This document shows positions 34,654 to 42,973 of a stretch of DNA of 64,000 nt, piece by piece. The DNA lies in assembly GCA_028866995.1 (NCBI GenBank), contig JAGWHD010000001.1, forward strand, positions 401,030 to 465,029, written 5' to 3'. This stretch comes from Microcaldota archaeon. GTDB lineage: Archaea; Micrarchaeota; Micrarchaeia; Micrarchaeales; CABMGC01. Position numbers and translations under genes: made by a program. The notes under the pieces are model-generated. The model made no database searches and was not told the DNA's origin. It was given only the letters and a program-made list of their open reading frames with translations. Every line of letters begins with the position of its first letter. The stretch's first letter is position 1.

Positions 34654-35691
34654 ATGGCCGCTAGAAATGGGAAAGAGCAGGAGAGCCTCAGGAAGACCAT
34701 ATCAAGGCTCAAGATGATAACCAACATATCGCTTTTCGTAGGCATCGCAGGCATACTCCTTGCATCGGGCATGGCAATATACCTGTTCACGCATCCTGGC
34801 AAGACGGTGTACGTCAACGTGACGACATCGGTTCCTGCTCCTGGGCAGGGCGGGCCAGGCAACACGCTCAAGTACATAAACGAGCCCCTCAATGCAACGG
34901 AGCTCGCGATAATAAACAACGCGCCGCAGAGCTACTTCTCAAAGGCTGCAGAAATGTTCCTGAACGGATCGATACAAAATACGGTATCACCAGCTGGGAC
35001 CAAGGCGCAGACGGCGTTCAATCCAGGCGGCGGCAAGGCTCCGGTGATATATCTGGGCTCCATAACGTGCATATTCTGCGGCGAGAACAGGTGGTCTATG
35101 GCGCTAGCGCTGTCGCAGTTCGGCTCGTTCAAGAACCTGTACAACGGCTATTCGGCATTGGGAGACGCAGACGTCCCGACCCTTTACTGGACCGTCGAGC
35201 CTATAAACTCATCCAATACCACGGTCGCCAACGAGTATTCCAGCAACTACCTGACATTCGTGAGCATGGAGGACACAAACCCAATAACCGGCGGCTTCGC
35301 GCTCAATCCGCTCTCGAAAATCGCGTCCAACGTTGACGCTCGTGGCAACTCGACAGCAACTGCCGCGCTCAATTACGTGCTGAACATAAGCGCCAACGCG
35401 TCGACCGCTTTCCAGGGAACCCCCTACACGGTATGGGGCAACTACGTGTTCCTTGGAGCTGACGCTGTGGCATTCGGCAACAGCACGCCATCCGCAGGAA
35501 CCCTGCCGCTTACCACCATGACGCACAAGCAGGTCCTCGCGGAGATAGCGTCTCCGAATGACCAGTTCGCATGGACCGAGTACGCTGGAGCAGACGCGTA
35601 CATAGTGGCGATATGCAAGTCGATAAACAACACGGCGCCGATATGCGGTGACAGCGCAATACGGGCCTGGGAAACCAGATACTATTCGTGA
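34654..35691 (+). CDS. DUF929-type exported thioredoxin-like protein
   Basis: 345-residue protein with one N-terminal membrane helix (about 22-45, ISLFVGIAGILLASGMAIYLF) and a large extracytoplasmic domain with at least eight NxS/T sequons. KAPVIYLGSITCIFCGENRWSMALALSQFGSF matches the DUF929 core and places a CxxC (TCIFC) after a beta-strand, as in thioredoxin folds. A second Cys pair (AICKSINNTAPICG) lies near the C-terminus. Likely an extracellular thiol-redox or metal-handling protein anchored to the membrane; biochemical function of DUF929 is not established. ATG 34654 is preferred to an upstream ATG. The downstream membrane protein starts 5 bases after its stop. Confidence 0.82.
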   Translation: MAARNGKEQESLRKTISRLKMITNISLFVGIAGILLASGMAIYLFTHPGKTVYVNVTTSVPAPGQGGPGNTLKYINEPLNATELAIINNAPQSYFSKAAEMFLNGSIQNTVSPAGTKAQTAFNPGGGKAPVIYLGSITCIFCGENRWSMALALSQFGSFKNLYNGYSALGDADVPTLYWTVEPINSSNTTVANEYSSNYLTFVSMEDTNPITGGFALNPLSKIASNVDARGNSTATAALNYVLNISANASTAFQGTPYTVWGNYVFLGADAVAFGNSTPSAGTLPLTTMTHKQVLAEIASPNDQFAWTEYAGADAYIVAICKSINNTAPICGDSAIRAWETRYYS

Positions 35692-35696
35692 ATTGG

Positions 35697-36227
35697 ATGC
35701 CTCGCACAGTGGGGATAACTAGGGCGCAGATGCTCTTGACGATATTCGGCAGGCCTGCTTACATAATCGCCGCGGCAATCGGATTCCTGATAAACTACGC
35801 GGTGCTCGCGTACCTTATACTGTACTCGAACAAGGGGGTCTTCCTCATCCTTGCGCCCGTATACCTGCTCTATCCTGTATTGATGACTGGTGGCATGATG
35901 CTCGCGATAGCGGCGTACTCGTTCAGGGTCAACACGATAAGGGCAGCATCCAAGGCTTCCGAAGGCTTCCTCGGCGTCGTTCTCCCTGCGCTTGTCAGCA
36001 TGATAGCCAGCTGCGCCTGCAGCTATCCGATATTCGCGACGCTGCTGATAGCGCTAGGCGTGAACATACTCACGGTATCGAACGTGGTGCACGTGGTCAG
36101 CGTTAACCAGTCGCTGATAATTGCCCTTGTCCTGGCCGCCAACCTGTTCCTGATACACTACTATCTCGGGGTGGTCGCAAGGGGGTGCAGCATCCAGACG
36201 AGAAGGGCGCCAAAAAGGCCTATTTAA
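35697..36227 (+). CDS. Polytopic membrane protein with CxC motif
   Basis: Unrecognised 176-residue protein with about four membrane helices (AYIIAAAIGFLINYAVLAYLIL, FLILAPVYLLYPVLMTGGMMLAIA, FLGVVLPALVSMIASCACSYPIFATLLIALG, QSLIIALVLAANLFLIHYYLGVVA) and a basic C-terminus. The third helix carries SCACSYP, two cysteines one residue apart in a membrane setting. Encoded immediately after the DUF929 protein, whose extracellular domain has a CxxC, so the pair may exchange thiols, in the manner of CcdA/DsbD and TlpA. That is inference. A GTG start at 35688 overlapping the previous stop is also possible. Confidence 0.72.
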   Translation: MPRTVGITRAQMLLTIFGRPAYIIAAAIGFLINYAVLAYLILYSNKGVFLILAPVYLLYPVLMTGGMMLAIAAYSFRVNTIRAASKASEGFLGVVLPALVSMIASCACSYPIFATLLIALGVNILTVSNVVHVVSVNQSLIIALVLAANLFLIHYYLGVVARGCSIQTRRAPKRPI

Positions 36228-36297
36228 AGACGACAAAACTTAAAAAGCGGTGCCCTCCAGGCAAGGGTTAAAAGCTTTATTCCTCCAATACTCTTTG

Positions 36298-36771
36298 ATG
36301 GCAACTCTATTTCCTTCAGGGCCGGGGATTGGAAGAATAAGGGGCATCGTTGGGCTCATAAAGCAGAACAACGGTGAGATAAGCATATCTGCGCTTGCGG
36401 AGGAGAGCGAGGAGGACATAGACGATCTGCTCCCTCTTATAGACGCATGCAAGCTGCTAGGTTTCGCCGTTGTCGATTCATCAACAATAAGGCTGACAAA
36501 GGAGGGGGGCAGCCTCACAGTATCCAACGCGTCGAAAGCGATAAGGGAGAAGCTGCCTTCGATAGAGCCATTCAAGAGCACAGTCGCGATACTCAAGAAG
36601 AACTACGTGACATCCAGGGAGCTGTTCGACCTGCTCCATGCTAAAGGGATAGTGCTCCACGGCGACAAGTCAACCAACGACGAGCAGCTCAAGAAGCTGC
36701 TCCTCAGGTGGGGGGTAAGGAGCAAGCTGATAGAGTACGATGCCAACAAGGACGAGTGGCGCTTGAGATAA
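36298..36771 (+). CDS. Free-standing AAA-associated (ABC ATPase C-terminal) domain protein
   Basis: 157-residue protein resembling the AAA-associated C-terminal domain normally fused to the end of NitT/TauT-type ABC ATPases: GIVGLIKQNNGEISISALAEESEEDIDDLLPLIDACKLLGFAVVDSSTIRLTKEG is a winged-helix-like unit, and LLLRWGVRSKLIEYDANKDEWRL is the usual ending (WG-ya-LfeYd). Here it is a separate gene on the strand opposite the ABC ATPase, the two stop codons facing each other two bases apart. In fused proteins the domain is thought to regulate the transporter. ATG 36298 is chosen over 36250. Confidence 0.75.
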   Translation: MATLFPSGPGIGRIRGIVGLIKQNNGEISISALAEESEEDIDDLLPLIDACKLLGFAVVDSSTIRLTKEGGSLTVSNASKAIREKLPSIEPFKSTVAILKKNYVTSRELFDLLHAKGIVLHGDKSTNDEQLKKLLLRWGVRSKLIEYDANKDEWRLR

Positions 36772-36773
36772 GG

Positions 36774-37520
36774 TCATCTTGCCAGCGCCGCATACACCCT
36801 GTCTATTACCTTCTGCATCTCCCTGCTCCTCGTATCCCGCGGCCTCTTGATCCCTATCTCGATGACCTCCTTGACGTGCGACGGCTTCTTAGACAGGACT
36901 ATTATCTTGTCTGACAGCTCCACAGCCTCGTTAACGTTGTGCGATACCATGATGACTGAGTTGACGGATATGTTCTTGTTCTCCAGCATGTACACGATAT
37001 CGGCCCTTAGGGTGTTGGCTGTGAGCTCGTCGAGCGCGCTGAAAGGCTCGTCCATGAGCAGCACCTGCGGATCACCAGCAACGGCCCTGGCTATCCCTAC
37101 CCTCTGCTTCATGCCTCCGCTGAGCGCGTTGGGATAGTAGTCATCGAAGCCGTCGAGGCCGAACCTGTCGAGCAGCTCTGCTGCCTTCCTGTCCTTCTCA
37201 TCCTCCTCCATATCCGAGAAAGAGAGCCCGATCTTCACGTTCTCCAGGTTGGTCAGCCAAGGCATCAGCGCGAAGTCCTGGAAGACGAAGGATATCTTGC
37301 TGTTAGGCTCGGTTATCTCCCTGTTCCTGTAGTAGACTCCTCCAGTTGTCGGCTTTATCAGCCCCGCAATCATCCTGAGCATCGTGCTCTTGCCGCATCC
37401 CGAAGGACCAACTATCGATACGAATTCGCCCTTCGACGCGGAGAACGATATGTCCTCTATGATGTTGAGATCGCTCTCCTCGAAAGTGTACGACACGTGG
37501 TCGATTCTTATGAGCGCCAT
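36774..37520 (-). CDS. NitT/TauT-type ABC transporter ATP-binding protein
   Basis: ABC ATPase of 248 residues: Walker A SIVGPSGCGKSTMLRMI, Q-loop ISFVFQDFALMPWLTNLENV, signature NALSGGMKQRVGIARA, Walker B VLLMDEPFSALDELT, H-loop MVSHNVNEAV. The MPWLT Q-loop and DEPFSALDE are typical of nitrate/sulfonate/taurine importers (also metal and pyrimidine importers of this class). It lacks the C-terminal regulatory domain that is encoded separately at 36298-36771. Four bases upstream lies the stop of the permease gene on the same strand. No substrate-binding protein gene is adjacent. Confidence 0.9.
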   Translation of the reverse strand: MALIRIDHVSYTFEESDLNIIEDISFSASKGEFVSIVGPSGCGKSTMLRMIAGLIKPTTGGVYYRNREITEPNSKISFVFQDFALMPWLTNLENVKIGLSFSDMEEDEKDRKAAELLDRFGLDGFDDYYPNALSGGMKQRVGIARAVAGDPQVLLMDEPFSALDELTANTLRADIVYMLENKNISVNSVIMVSHNVNEAVELSDKIIVLSKKPSHVKEVIEIGIKRPRDTRSREMQKVIDRVYAALAR

Positions 37521-37524
37521 ATTT

Positions 37525-39144
37525 TCACCTGTAGGTCTTCGCGATCTGGCTATACATCCTTCTCCACACTAGCCTATTAATTACTATTATCATCACGACG
37601 AGGTTGAATATCGCAAAGCCCATTACAACAAGCTGGCCGTTGGCAAGCGCAGTGTCGAGCAGGTAGCCTATCCCCATCGGCACAGTCCTGCCGAGCAGCA
37701 TTATGCTGCCGACTTGGGTGTAGACGCCGCCAAGGCCGCTTATGCCGCTGCTGGTGAAGTATTCCGCTACGATGCTTGCGTTCCATTCAGCAGCTATCGC
37801 AGTTATGCTCCCCGTTATCAGTCCAGGAAGCAGCGCCTTCACGTATATGCTCTTCCATGCGTTCAATCCCCTGACCCCGAATATCCTCCTGACCTCGAAT
37901 ATGCTGCTGGGTATGGTCGAAGCGTTTGCCATTACCCCGAATATCACGTACCATATGCCAGCGAGGAAGAAGACTGCGAACGCCACCAGCTCCCCGTTAT
38001 CGAGGTTCAATGCTATCCAAGGAAGCAGTATGGTTGCAGGTATCGATGCCATTATCTGGAAGAGAGTGATGTAGCCGCTGCGCCTCCTTGACATGAAGAC
38101 AAGGTAGACGCATACCGGCAGCGCCACGGCGACTATCGCCACATACGCCATCCAAACCCTAATGAAAGAGAACAGCATCGCGAGCAGCACCACCGGCTCG
38201 TTCGCTATGAAAGACGAGTAGTTTGCAGACAGGTAAGCTACGACAAGCACGGCCAGCAGCGCGAAAACAGCGTACCACATCCTCGTGCCTACGCTTATCC
38301 TGTGGTACCTCTTCCTGAGCTCCCTCCTGAACATCAATATGTCGTCAGCAGCCTTGAGGCTCCTCTTCTTGATGCCTATCTCAAGCTTTACCCTCTGCAC
38401 CCTCTCCGCCCACTCCTTGGCTATCTTCCTGTAGGTTGTCATCCTGTCCGGCTTTATCGCGCTGCCCTTCATGTACCTCCTGAAGTGCTCCTCGAGCGGC
38501 CTGAAGAAGATGAACCTTGTGGCGACGACGAAGGCGATGAAGACCGCAATTCCGATTAGGTATCCTGTGCTGTCTGGGGCAAGCTGCGCTATCGCCACCC
38601 CTATCCCTCTCTGGACGTGGCACGCGCCTCCCCCGCCGATCGGGCAGCTGTTCCCCACAGAGAATATCTCGCTCGTGACAAGGTAGAAGAGGCCTATTGA
38701 CCAGGACAGTATAGACTGTTCGACAAGCCTGGGCATGCTTGCGGGGATGAATATCCTCCGCAGCTTCTCCACGGGGCTGAGCTTGTACAGCCTGCCCACC
38801 TCGAGCAGCTCGTTCGGTATGGTCTTGACCGATTCGTAGACTCCCAATATCATGTTCCAGAGCATGCTCGTTATTATGAGTATTATCACCGCAAGGTTCA
38901 GCCCTATGGTGTTCGGTATCGTGTTGAGCACAACCAGGACAACGAACGGGAAGAATGTAAGTATCGGAAGCGTCTGCAGTATGTCGACGAGCGGAAGGGC
39001 TATCCTTTCTCCGGACCTGGATGTCGCTATGTATATGCCTACAATGAGGCTTATCGCCATTGACGCGAACAGAGCAGCAAACATTCTTGCCCAGGAAAAG
39101 GAGGTAGCCAAAACTAGAGCTGCGACCAGACTTAACAGACTCAT
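37525..39144 (-). CDS. ABC transporter permease with two fused permease domains
   Basis: 539-residue membrane protein made of two binding-protein-dependent permease domains in one chain. The first (about 1-235) has the EAA-type loop NELLEVGRLYKLSPVEKLRRIFIPASMPRLV; the second (about 290-539) has SSIFEVRRIFGVRGLNAWKSIYVKALLPGLI. A charged cytosolic linker (about 215-285) joins them. An insert SVGNSCPIGGGGACHVQRG with two Cys lies in the first domain's external loop. Both halves match the NitT/TauT permease class, so the protein plus one ATPase dimer could form a full transporter. Substrate unknown; no binding protein nearby. ATG 39144 preferred. Confidence 0.87.
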   Translation of the reverse strand: MSLLSLVAALVLATSFSWARMFAALFASMAISLIVGIYIATSRSGERIALPLVDILQTLPILTFFPFVVLVVLNTIPNTIGLNLAVIILIITSMLWNMILGVYESVKTIPNELLEVGRLYKLSPVEKLRRIFIPASMPRLVEQSILSWSIGLFYLVTSEIFSVGNSCPIGGGGACHVQRGIGVAIAQLAPDSTGYLIGIAVFIAFVVATRFIFFRPLEEHFRRYMKGSAIKPDRMTTYRKIAKEWAERVQRVKLEIGIKKRSLKAADDILMFRRELRKRYHRISVGTRMWYAVFALLAVLVVAYLSANYSSFIANEPVVLLAMLFSFIRVWMAYVAIVAVALPVCVYLVFMSRRRSGYITLFQIMASIPATILLPWIALNLDNGELVAFAVFFLAGIWYVIFGVMANASTIPSSIFEVRRIFGVRGLNAWKSIYVKALLPGLITGSITAIAAEWNASIVAEYFTSSGISGLGGVYTQVGSIMLLGRTVPMGIGYLLDTALANGQLVVMGFAIFNLVVMIIVINRLVWRRMYSQIAKTYR

Positions 39145-39215
39145 GATAAAACTAGCGCACAAGAGGTAAATATAATGCTTTGTATAATCTTAATTACAAA
39201 AGAACACGTGTGCAA

Positions 39216-40193
39216 ATGAGGAAGGCAAGAAGGCCCAGGGCAAGGGCTGCAAAACCTAGGGGAAAGATGGCCAAGAAAGTAAAAAGGGCAGTGCGCCTTG
39301 TCAACGCATACGACGTGCACGAGCTGCTGGTCAGCGATTTCGCCGCGCATGGCACGGAAAGCCGCGCGGACGTCGACGTCGAGGATTTGGTTTATTCTGC
39401 GACAGAGTCCCTGGCCAGCCTAGGCTACAAATCGGGATATGCTGTAGGCAGGAGCCTCTTCGCAAGGTCGAACCGGGAGAACATGCTGCCTGAGATAATG
39501 GAGAAGCTGGGCTTCGGCAAGGTCCTTTACAGCCCATCCTCGTACAGGATGGTCATCACCTCGTTCGACAAGCGTTCGCCGGATCTAGGCATCGGCGCGA
39601 GCCTCCATATATTCGAGTCCGGGATAATAGCAGGATACGTGTCAGCCTCTTCAGGAATGCACGTGGTGACCAACGAGACCCACTGCTCGTCCAACAGGTC
39701 GCGCTTCTGCCAGTTCATCACCTTCCCGGACACATCCGCAGCCAAAAGGAAGGCGTATCCTGACACGAGGTCGCTTCCAGAATCGATATGCGCTGTCATG
39801 GATGGCAGGAAGGGCGCCTCCCGCAACGCAAGGTACCACATGCTTGCATCGGCTCCGCTGCTTGAGGAGCCGCTTCTCCAGGAGGTCGCGAAGCTGCTTT
39901 ACCTGGCCGGAGAGCTGATGGCTGAAAGGCACCAGCAGTCGACTGCCAAGGATGCGATAGCCGCGATAGCCGGCTACTTCGGAATCGGTGCAGAGCTGGT
40001 TCGCGCAAGGAACAGAAGGGTTATAAAATTGAAATACGGCCATTATAACTCATCGGACGCGTTCCTGAAGTACTCCACTGCGATGCTGCTGGGTTTCGCC
40101 TCAAGGATGTTCGGAGGCGAGATGGCCCTTGAAAGGGGCACCACGCCATCAGGGAACTACACCGTAACCATAGAATCAAGGGCAATCAAATGA
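39216..40193 (+). CDS. V4R-domain protein with basic N-terminus
   Basis: 325-residue protein beginning with a strongly basic segment (MRKARRPRARAAKPRGKMAKKVKRA), which might bind nucleic acid or the ribosome. Residues about 65-185 resemble the V4R (4-vinyl reductase) domain: GYAVGRSLF, MEKLGFGKVLYSPSSYRMVIT, LHIFESGIIAGYVSASSGMHVVTNETHCSSNRSRFCQFITF, with the conserved Cys pair. V4R domains bind small molecules such as hydrocarbons or tetrapyrroles. The rest is helical. Its stop overlaps the secY ATG by four bases, so translation is coupled to secY. A start at ATG 39267 (MAKKV) is also possible. Confidence 0.72.
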   Translation: MRKARRPRARAAKPRGKMAKKVKRAVRLVNAYDVHELLVSDFAAHGTESRADVDVEDLVYSATESLASLGYKSGYAVGRSLFARSNRENMLPEIMEKLGFGKVLYSPSSYRMVITSFDKRSPDLGIGASLHIFESGIIAGYVSASSGMHVVTNETHCSSNRSRFCQFITFPDTSAAKRKAYPDTRSLPESICAVMDGRKGASRNARYHMLASAPLLEEPLLQEVAKLLYLAGELMAERHQQSTAKDAIAAIAGYFGIGAELVRARNRRVIKLKYGHYNSSDAFLKYSTAMLLGFASRMFGGEMALERGTTPSGNYTVTIESRAIK

Positions 40194-41671
40194 ACCTCAG
40201 TTTTCTAAACAGGCTTGAGGCACTGCTCAGGCTTGTGCCTCACGTGAAGAAGCCCCACGAGCCGCTCACCTTCAGGCAGAAGCTGAAGTGGACTGCAATA
40301 ATCATGGGCCTCTACTTCATACTCTTCAGCACCCCCGCTTTCGGAGTCAACAAGACAACGCTCGAGAATCCGGTATTCCAGCTGCTCAACATAGTCTTCG
40401 CATCAAGGACAGGAACCCTCATAACCGTAGGTATCAGCCCCATAGTGCTGGCGAGCATAGTCCTGCAGTTCCTTCAGGGCGCAGAGCTGCTCAAGATAGA
40501 CATGAACAATCCCTACGAGAAGGGCAAGTTCCAGACCATACAGAAATCTGCAGCTATAGTCATCGCGCTCGTCGAGTCGGTGATATTCGCCCATTCGCTT
40601 CCATTGCTGAGCCCAAGCTTCTTCACGATAGTCGCAGCGCAGCTGGCGATAGGCGCGATAATAGTCATATACCTGGACGAGACGATGGTCAAGTACGGCA
40701 TCACATCAGGAATAAACCTGTTCATAGCCGGAGGCGTGGCGTACGCGATAGTCGCAGGTACCATAAACATACTGATACTGGGGGCGATAGGCCAGATACA
40801 GTCCGGAGCATGGGCAGGATCCAACCTTCTGCCTAACGTGCTGCTCGCGTTCGGCTCCCTATTCTTCGCCATACTGGTAATGCTGATATGCATCTACGTC
40901 TACGACATAAAGATAGAATTGCCGTTGGCCTTCAGCCAGGCCAGGGGAGTAGGAGGAAGGCTGCCGATACCGTTCCTCTACGTTAGCGTGCTCCCTGTGA
41001 TCCTCGCAAGCTCCCTCATAGCGAGCACCACTCTGTGGTTCAGCTTCCTTTCAGGAGTCACCGGACAGTATGCCAACCTCGCGCACTTCATAGGATACTA
41101 TACGGTAACCGGCAACGGAGCCGCTGGAGGCACCACAAAGGCGCTCTCAGGAGGCCTTCTGTACCTGATATCCCCGACGTTCAACATAGGCGAGCCATAT
41201 CCTCCTCCGTACGGGATAGGATACGGGGACTACTTCAACAACCTCATAGCAGGAATAAGCCCTCTCTACATGCCTTGGGGCGGAGTCGTATACGTGCCGG
41301 AATGGGTGCACATAATAACATACACAATAGTGCTGATCATACTCTGCATAATATTCGGCAAGTTCTGGGTCGAGATGACTGGGCAGAGCCCAAAGAACAT
41401 GGCCGACCAGCTGCAGAGCATCGGATGGCAGATCCCGGGCTTCAGGAGAGACCCAAGGATCATAGAATCTATACTCAACAAGTACATACCCACGATAACG
41501 GTGCTCGGCAGCATAGTGGTCGCGCTCCTCGCAGCCTTGGCGAACCTCACCGGCGCGATAGGGACAGGCATGGGAATACTGCTTACGGTAGGGATCATGT
41601 ACATGGTCTACAGGCAGCTCGAGCAGGAGAACGTCATAGAGAGCTCGGGACTCGAGAAGTACATCTCATGA
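40190..41671 (+). CDS. secY: Preprotein translocase subunit SecY
   Basis: Central channel of the Sec translocon, 493 residues with ten membrane helices. Typical archaeal SecY landmarks: RLVPHVKKPHEPLTFRQKLKWTAIIMGLYFILFSTPAFG at the start, the plug/helix-2 region, QGAELLKIDMNNPYEKGKFQTIQK, RGVGGRLPIPFLYVSVLPVILASSL (cytosolic loop plus TM6), and NMADQLQSIGWQIPGFRRDPRIIESILNKYIPTITVLGS near the C-terminus (ribosome-binding loop). The gene is detached from adkA/DUF106/L34e/cmk, found at 4-6 kb, and is instead coupled to the V4R gene. Confidence 0.96.
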   Translation: MNLSFLNRLEALLRLVPHVKKPHEPLTFRQKLKWTAIIMGLYFILFSTPAFGVNKTTLENPVFQLLNIVFASRTGTLITVGISPIVLASIVLQFLQGAELLKIDMNNPYEKGKFQTIQKSAAIVIALVESVIFAHSLPLLSPSFFTIVAAQLAIGAIIVIYLDETMVKYGITSGINLFIAGGVAYAIVAGTINILILGAIGQIQSGAWAGSNLLPNVLLAFGSLFFAILVMLICIYVYDIKIELPLAFSQARGVGGRLPIPFLYVSVLPVILASSLIASTTLWFSFLSGVTGQYANLAHFIGYYTVTGNGAAGGTTKALSGGLLYLISPTFNIGEPYPPPYGIGYGDYFNNLIAGISPLYMPWGGVVYVPEWVHIITYTIVLIILCIIFGKFWVEMTGQSPKNMADQLQSIGWQIPGFRRDPRIIESILNKYIPTITVLGSIVVALLAALANLTGAIGTGMGILLTVGIMYMVYRQLEQENVIESSGLEKYIS

Positions 41672-41737
41672 CCTTTTCTGTATTCGTAAAAATCGTAAAG
41701 GTTAATAATTAGAACCGACAAATTATCTTCTGAATTG

Positions 41738-42964
41738 ATGAAGACAATGGGGAAGGTTCTAATAATCGGCGCAGGAGGCGTCGGCAGAGTCGTAGCGCAC
41801 AAATGCGCACAGGTTCCTGAAGTATTCGATGAGATTACGCTTGCCAGCAGGACCGTGTCCAAATGCGAGCAGATAAGGGACGAGATCAAGGAGAAGACCG
41901 GAAGGGCGATAAGCGTAGCCCAGGTCGATGCTGACAATGCCGCGGAAACAGCCGCGCTTATCAGGAAGATAAAGCCTGATCTTGTCGTGAACGTCGCGCT
42001 TCCTTACCAGGACCTTAGCATAATGGATGCGTGCCTTGAGGCCGGAGTTAACTATCTAGACACTGCAAACTACGAGCCCAAGGAAGTTGCGCATTTCGAG
42101 TACAGCTGGCAGTGGGCCTACCAGGAGAAGTTCAAGGAGAAGGGGCTGATGGCAGTCCTCGGCTCAGGCTTCGATCCCGGGGTGTCGAACGTGTTCTGCG
42201 CATACGCGCAGAAGCACCTTTTCGACGAGATAAGATACATAGACATACTGGACTGCAACGCAGGCAACCACGGCCATCCTTTCGCGACGAACTTCAATCC
42301 CGAGATAAACATACGCGAGGTAACGCAAGTTGTGAGGCACTGGGAGAACGGGAAATGGATAGAGACGCCTCCGATAATGGACCAGAAGAGCGTGCACTTC
42401 AGCTTTGATTATCCAATAGTCGGTCCAAAGGATAGCTATCTTCTCTACCATGAGGAGCTTGAATCGCTCGCGAAGAATATCAAGGGATTGAAGAGGATAA
42501 GGTTCTGGATGACCTTCTCCGAGAACTATCTCACGCACCTGAGGGTCATGCAGAACATAGGCATGACAAGGATAGACGAGGTCGAATACGAAGAGAAGAG
42601 GATAGTCCCGATAAAGTTCCTTAAGGCGCTCCTCCCGGATCCCGCTTCTCTAGGCACCAACTACACCGGAAAGACCGTCATAGGCAATGTCATGTCAGGC
42701 ATAAAGGACGGGAAGGAAAGATCCGTATACATCTACAACGTATGCGACCACGCGGAATCATTCAAGGAGGTTGGCGCACAGGCGATATCCTACACGACTG
42801 GGGTTCCTGCGATGATCGGGGCGATGATGATGCTTACGGGCAAGTGGAACGGTGCCGGCGTATTCAACATGGAGCAGCTCGACCCCGACCCGTTCATGGA
42901 GGCGCTCAACAAGTATGGCCTTCCTTGGAAGCAGGTCGAATTCAACGGCAAGCTGCCAGAATAG
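41738..42964 (+). CDS. Carboxynorspermidine/carboxyspermidine synthase (dehydrogenase)
   Basis: 408-residue saccharopine-dehydrogenase-fold enzyme. KVLIIGAGGVGRVVAHKCAQ is the NADPH-binding GxGxxG, and LASRTVSKCEQI follows. LPYQDLSIMDACLEAGVNYLDTANYEP, GSGFDPGVSNVFCAYAQKHLFDEI and TTGVPAMIGAMMMLTGKW are characteristic of the CASDH/CANSDH (LYS1-like) branch. It reductively condenses aspartate beta-semialdehyde with a diamine (putrescine or diaminopropane). The decarboxylase nspC follows 9 bases downstream, and the genes making aspartate semialdehyde (asd, lysC) face it. A true saccharopine dehydrogenase is less likely given nspC. Confidence 0.9.
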   Translation: MKTMGKVLIIGAGGVGRVVAHKCAQVPEVFDEITLASRTVSKCEQIRDEIKEKTGRAISVAQVDADNAAETAALIRKIKPDLVVNVALPYQDLSIMDACLEAGVNYLDTANYEPKEVAHFEYSWQWAYQEKFKEKGLMAVLGSGFDPGVSNVFCAYAQKHLFDEIRYIDILDCNAGNHGHPFATNFNPEINIREVTQVVRHWENGKWIETPPIMDQKSVHFSFDYPIVGPKDSYLLYHEELESLAKNIKGLKRIRFWMTFSENYLTHLRVMQNIGMTRIDEVEYEEKRIVPIKFLKALLPDPASLGTNYTGKTVIGNVMSGIKDGKERSVYIYNVCDHAESFKEVGAQAISYTTGVPAMIGAMMMLTGKWNGAGVFNMEQLDPDPFMEALNKYGLPWKQVEFNGKLPE

Positions 42965-42973
42965 GGGGATAAA

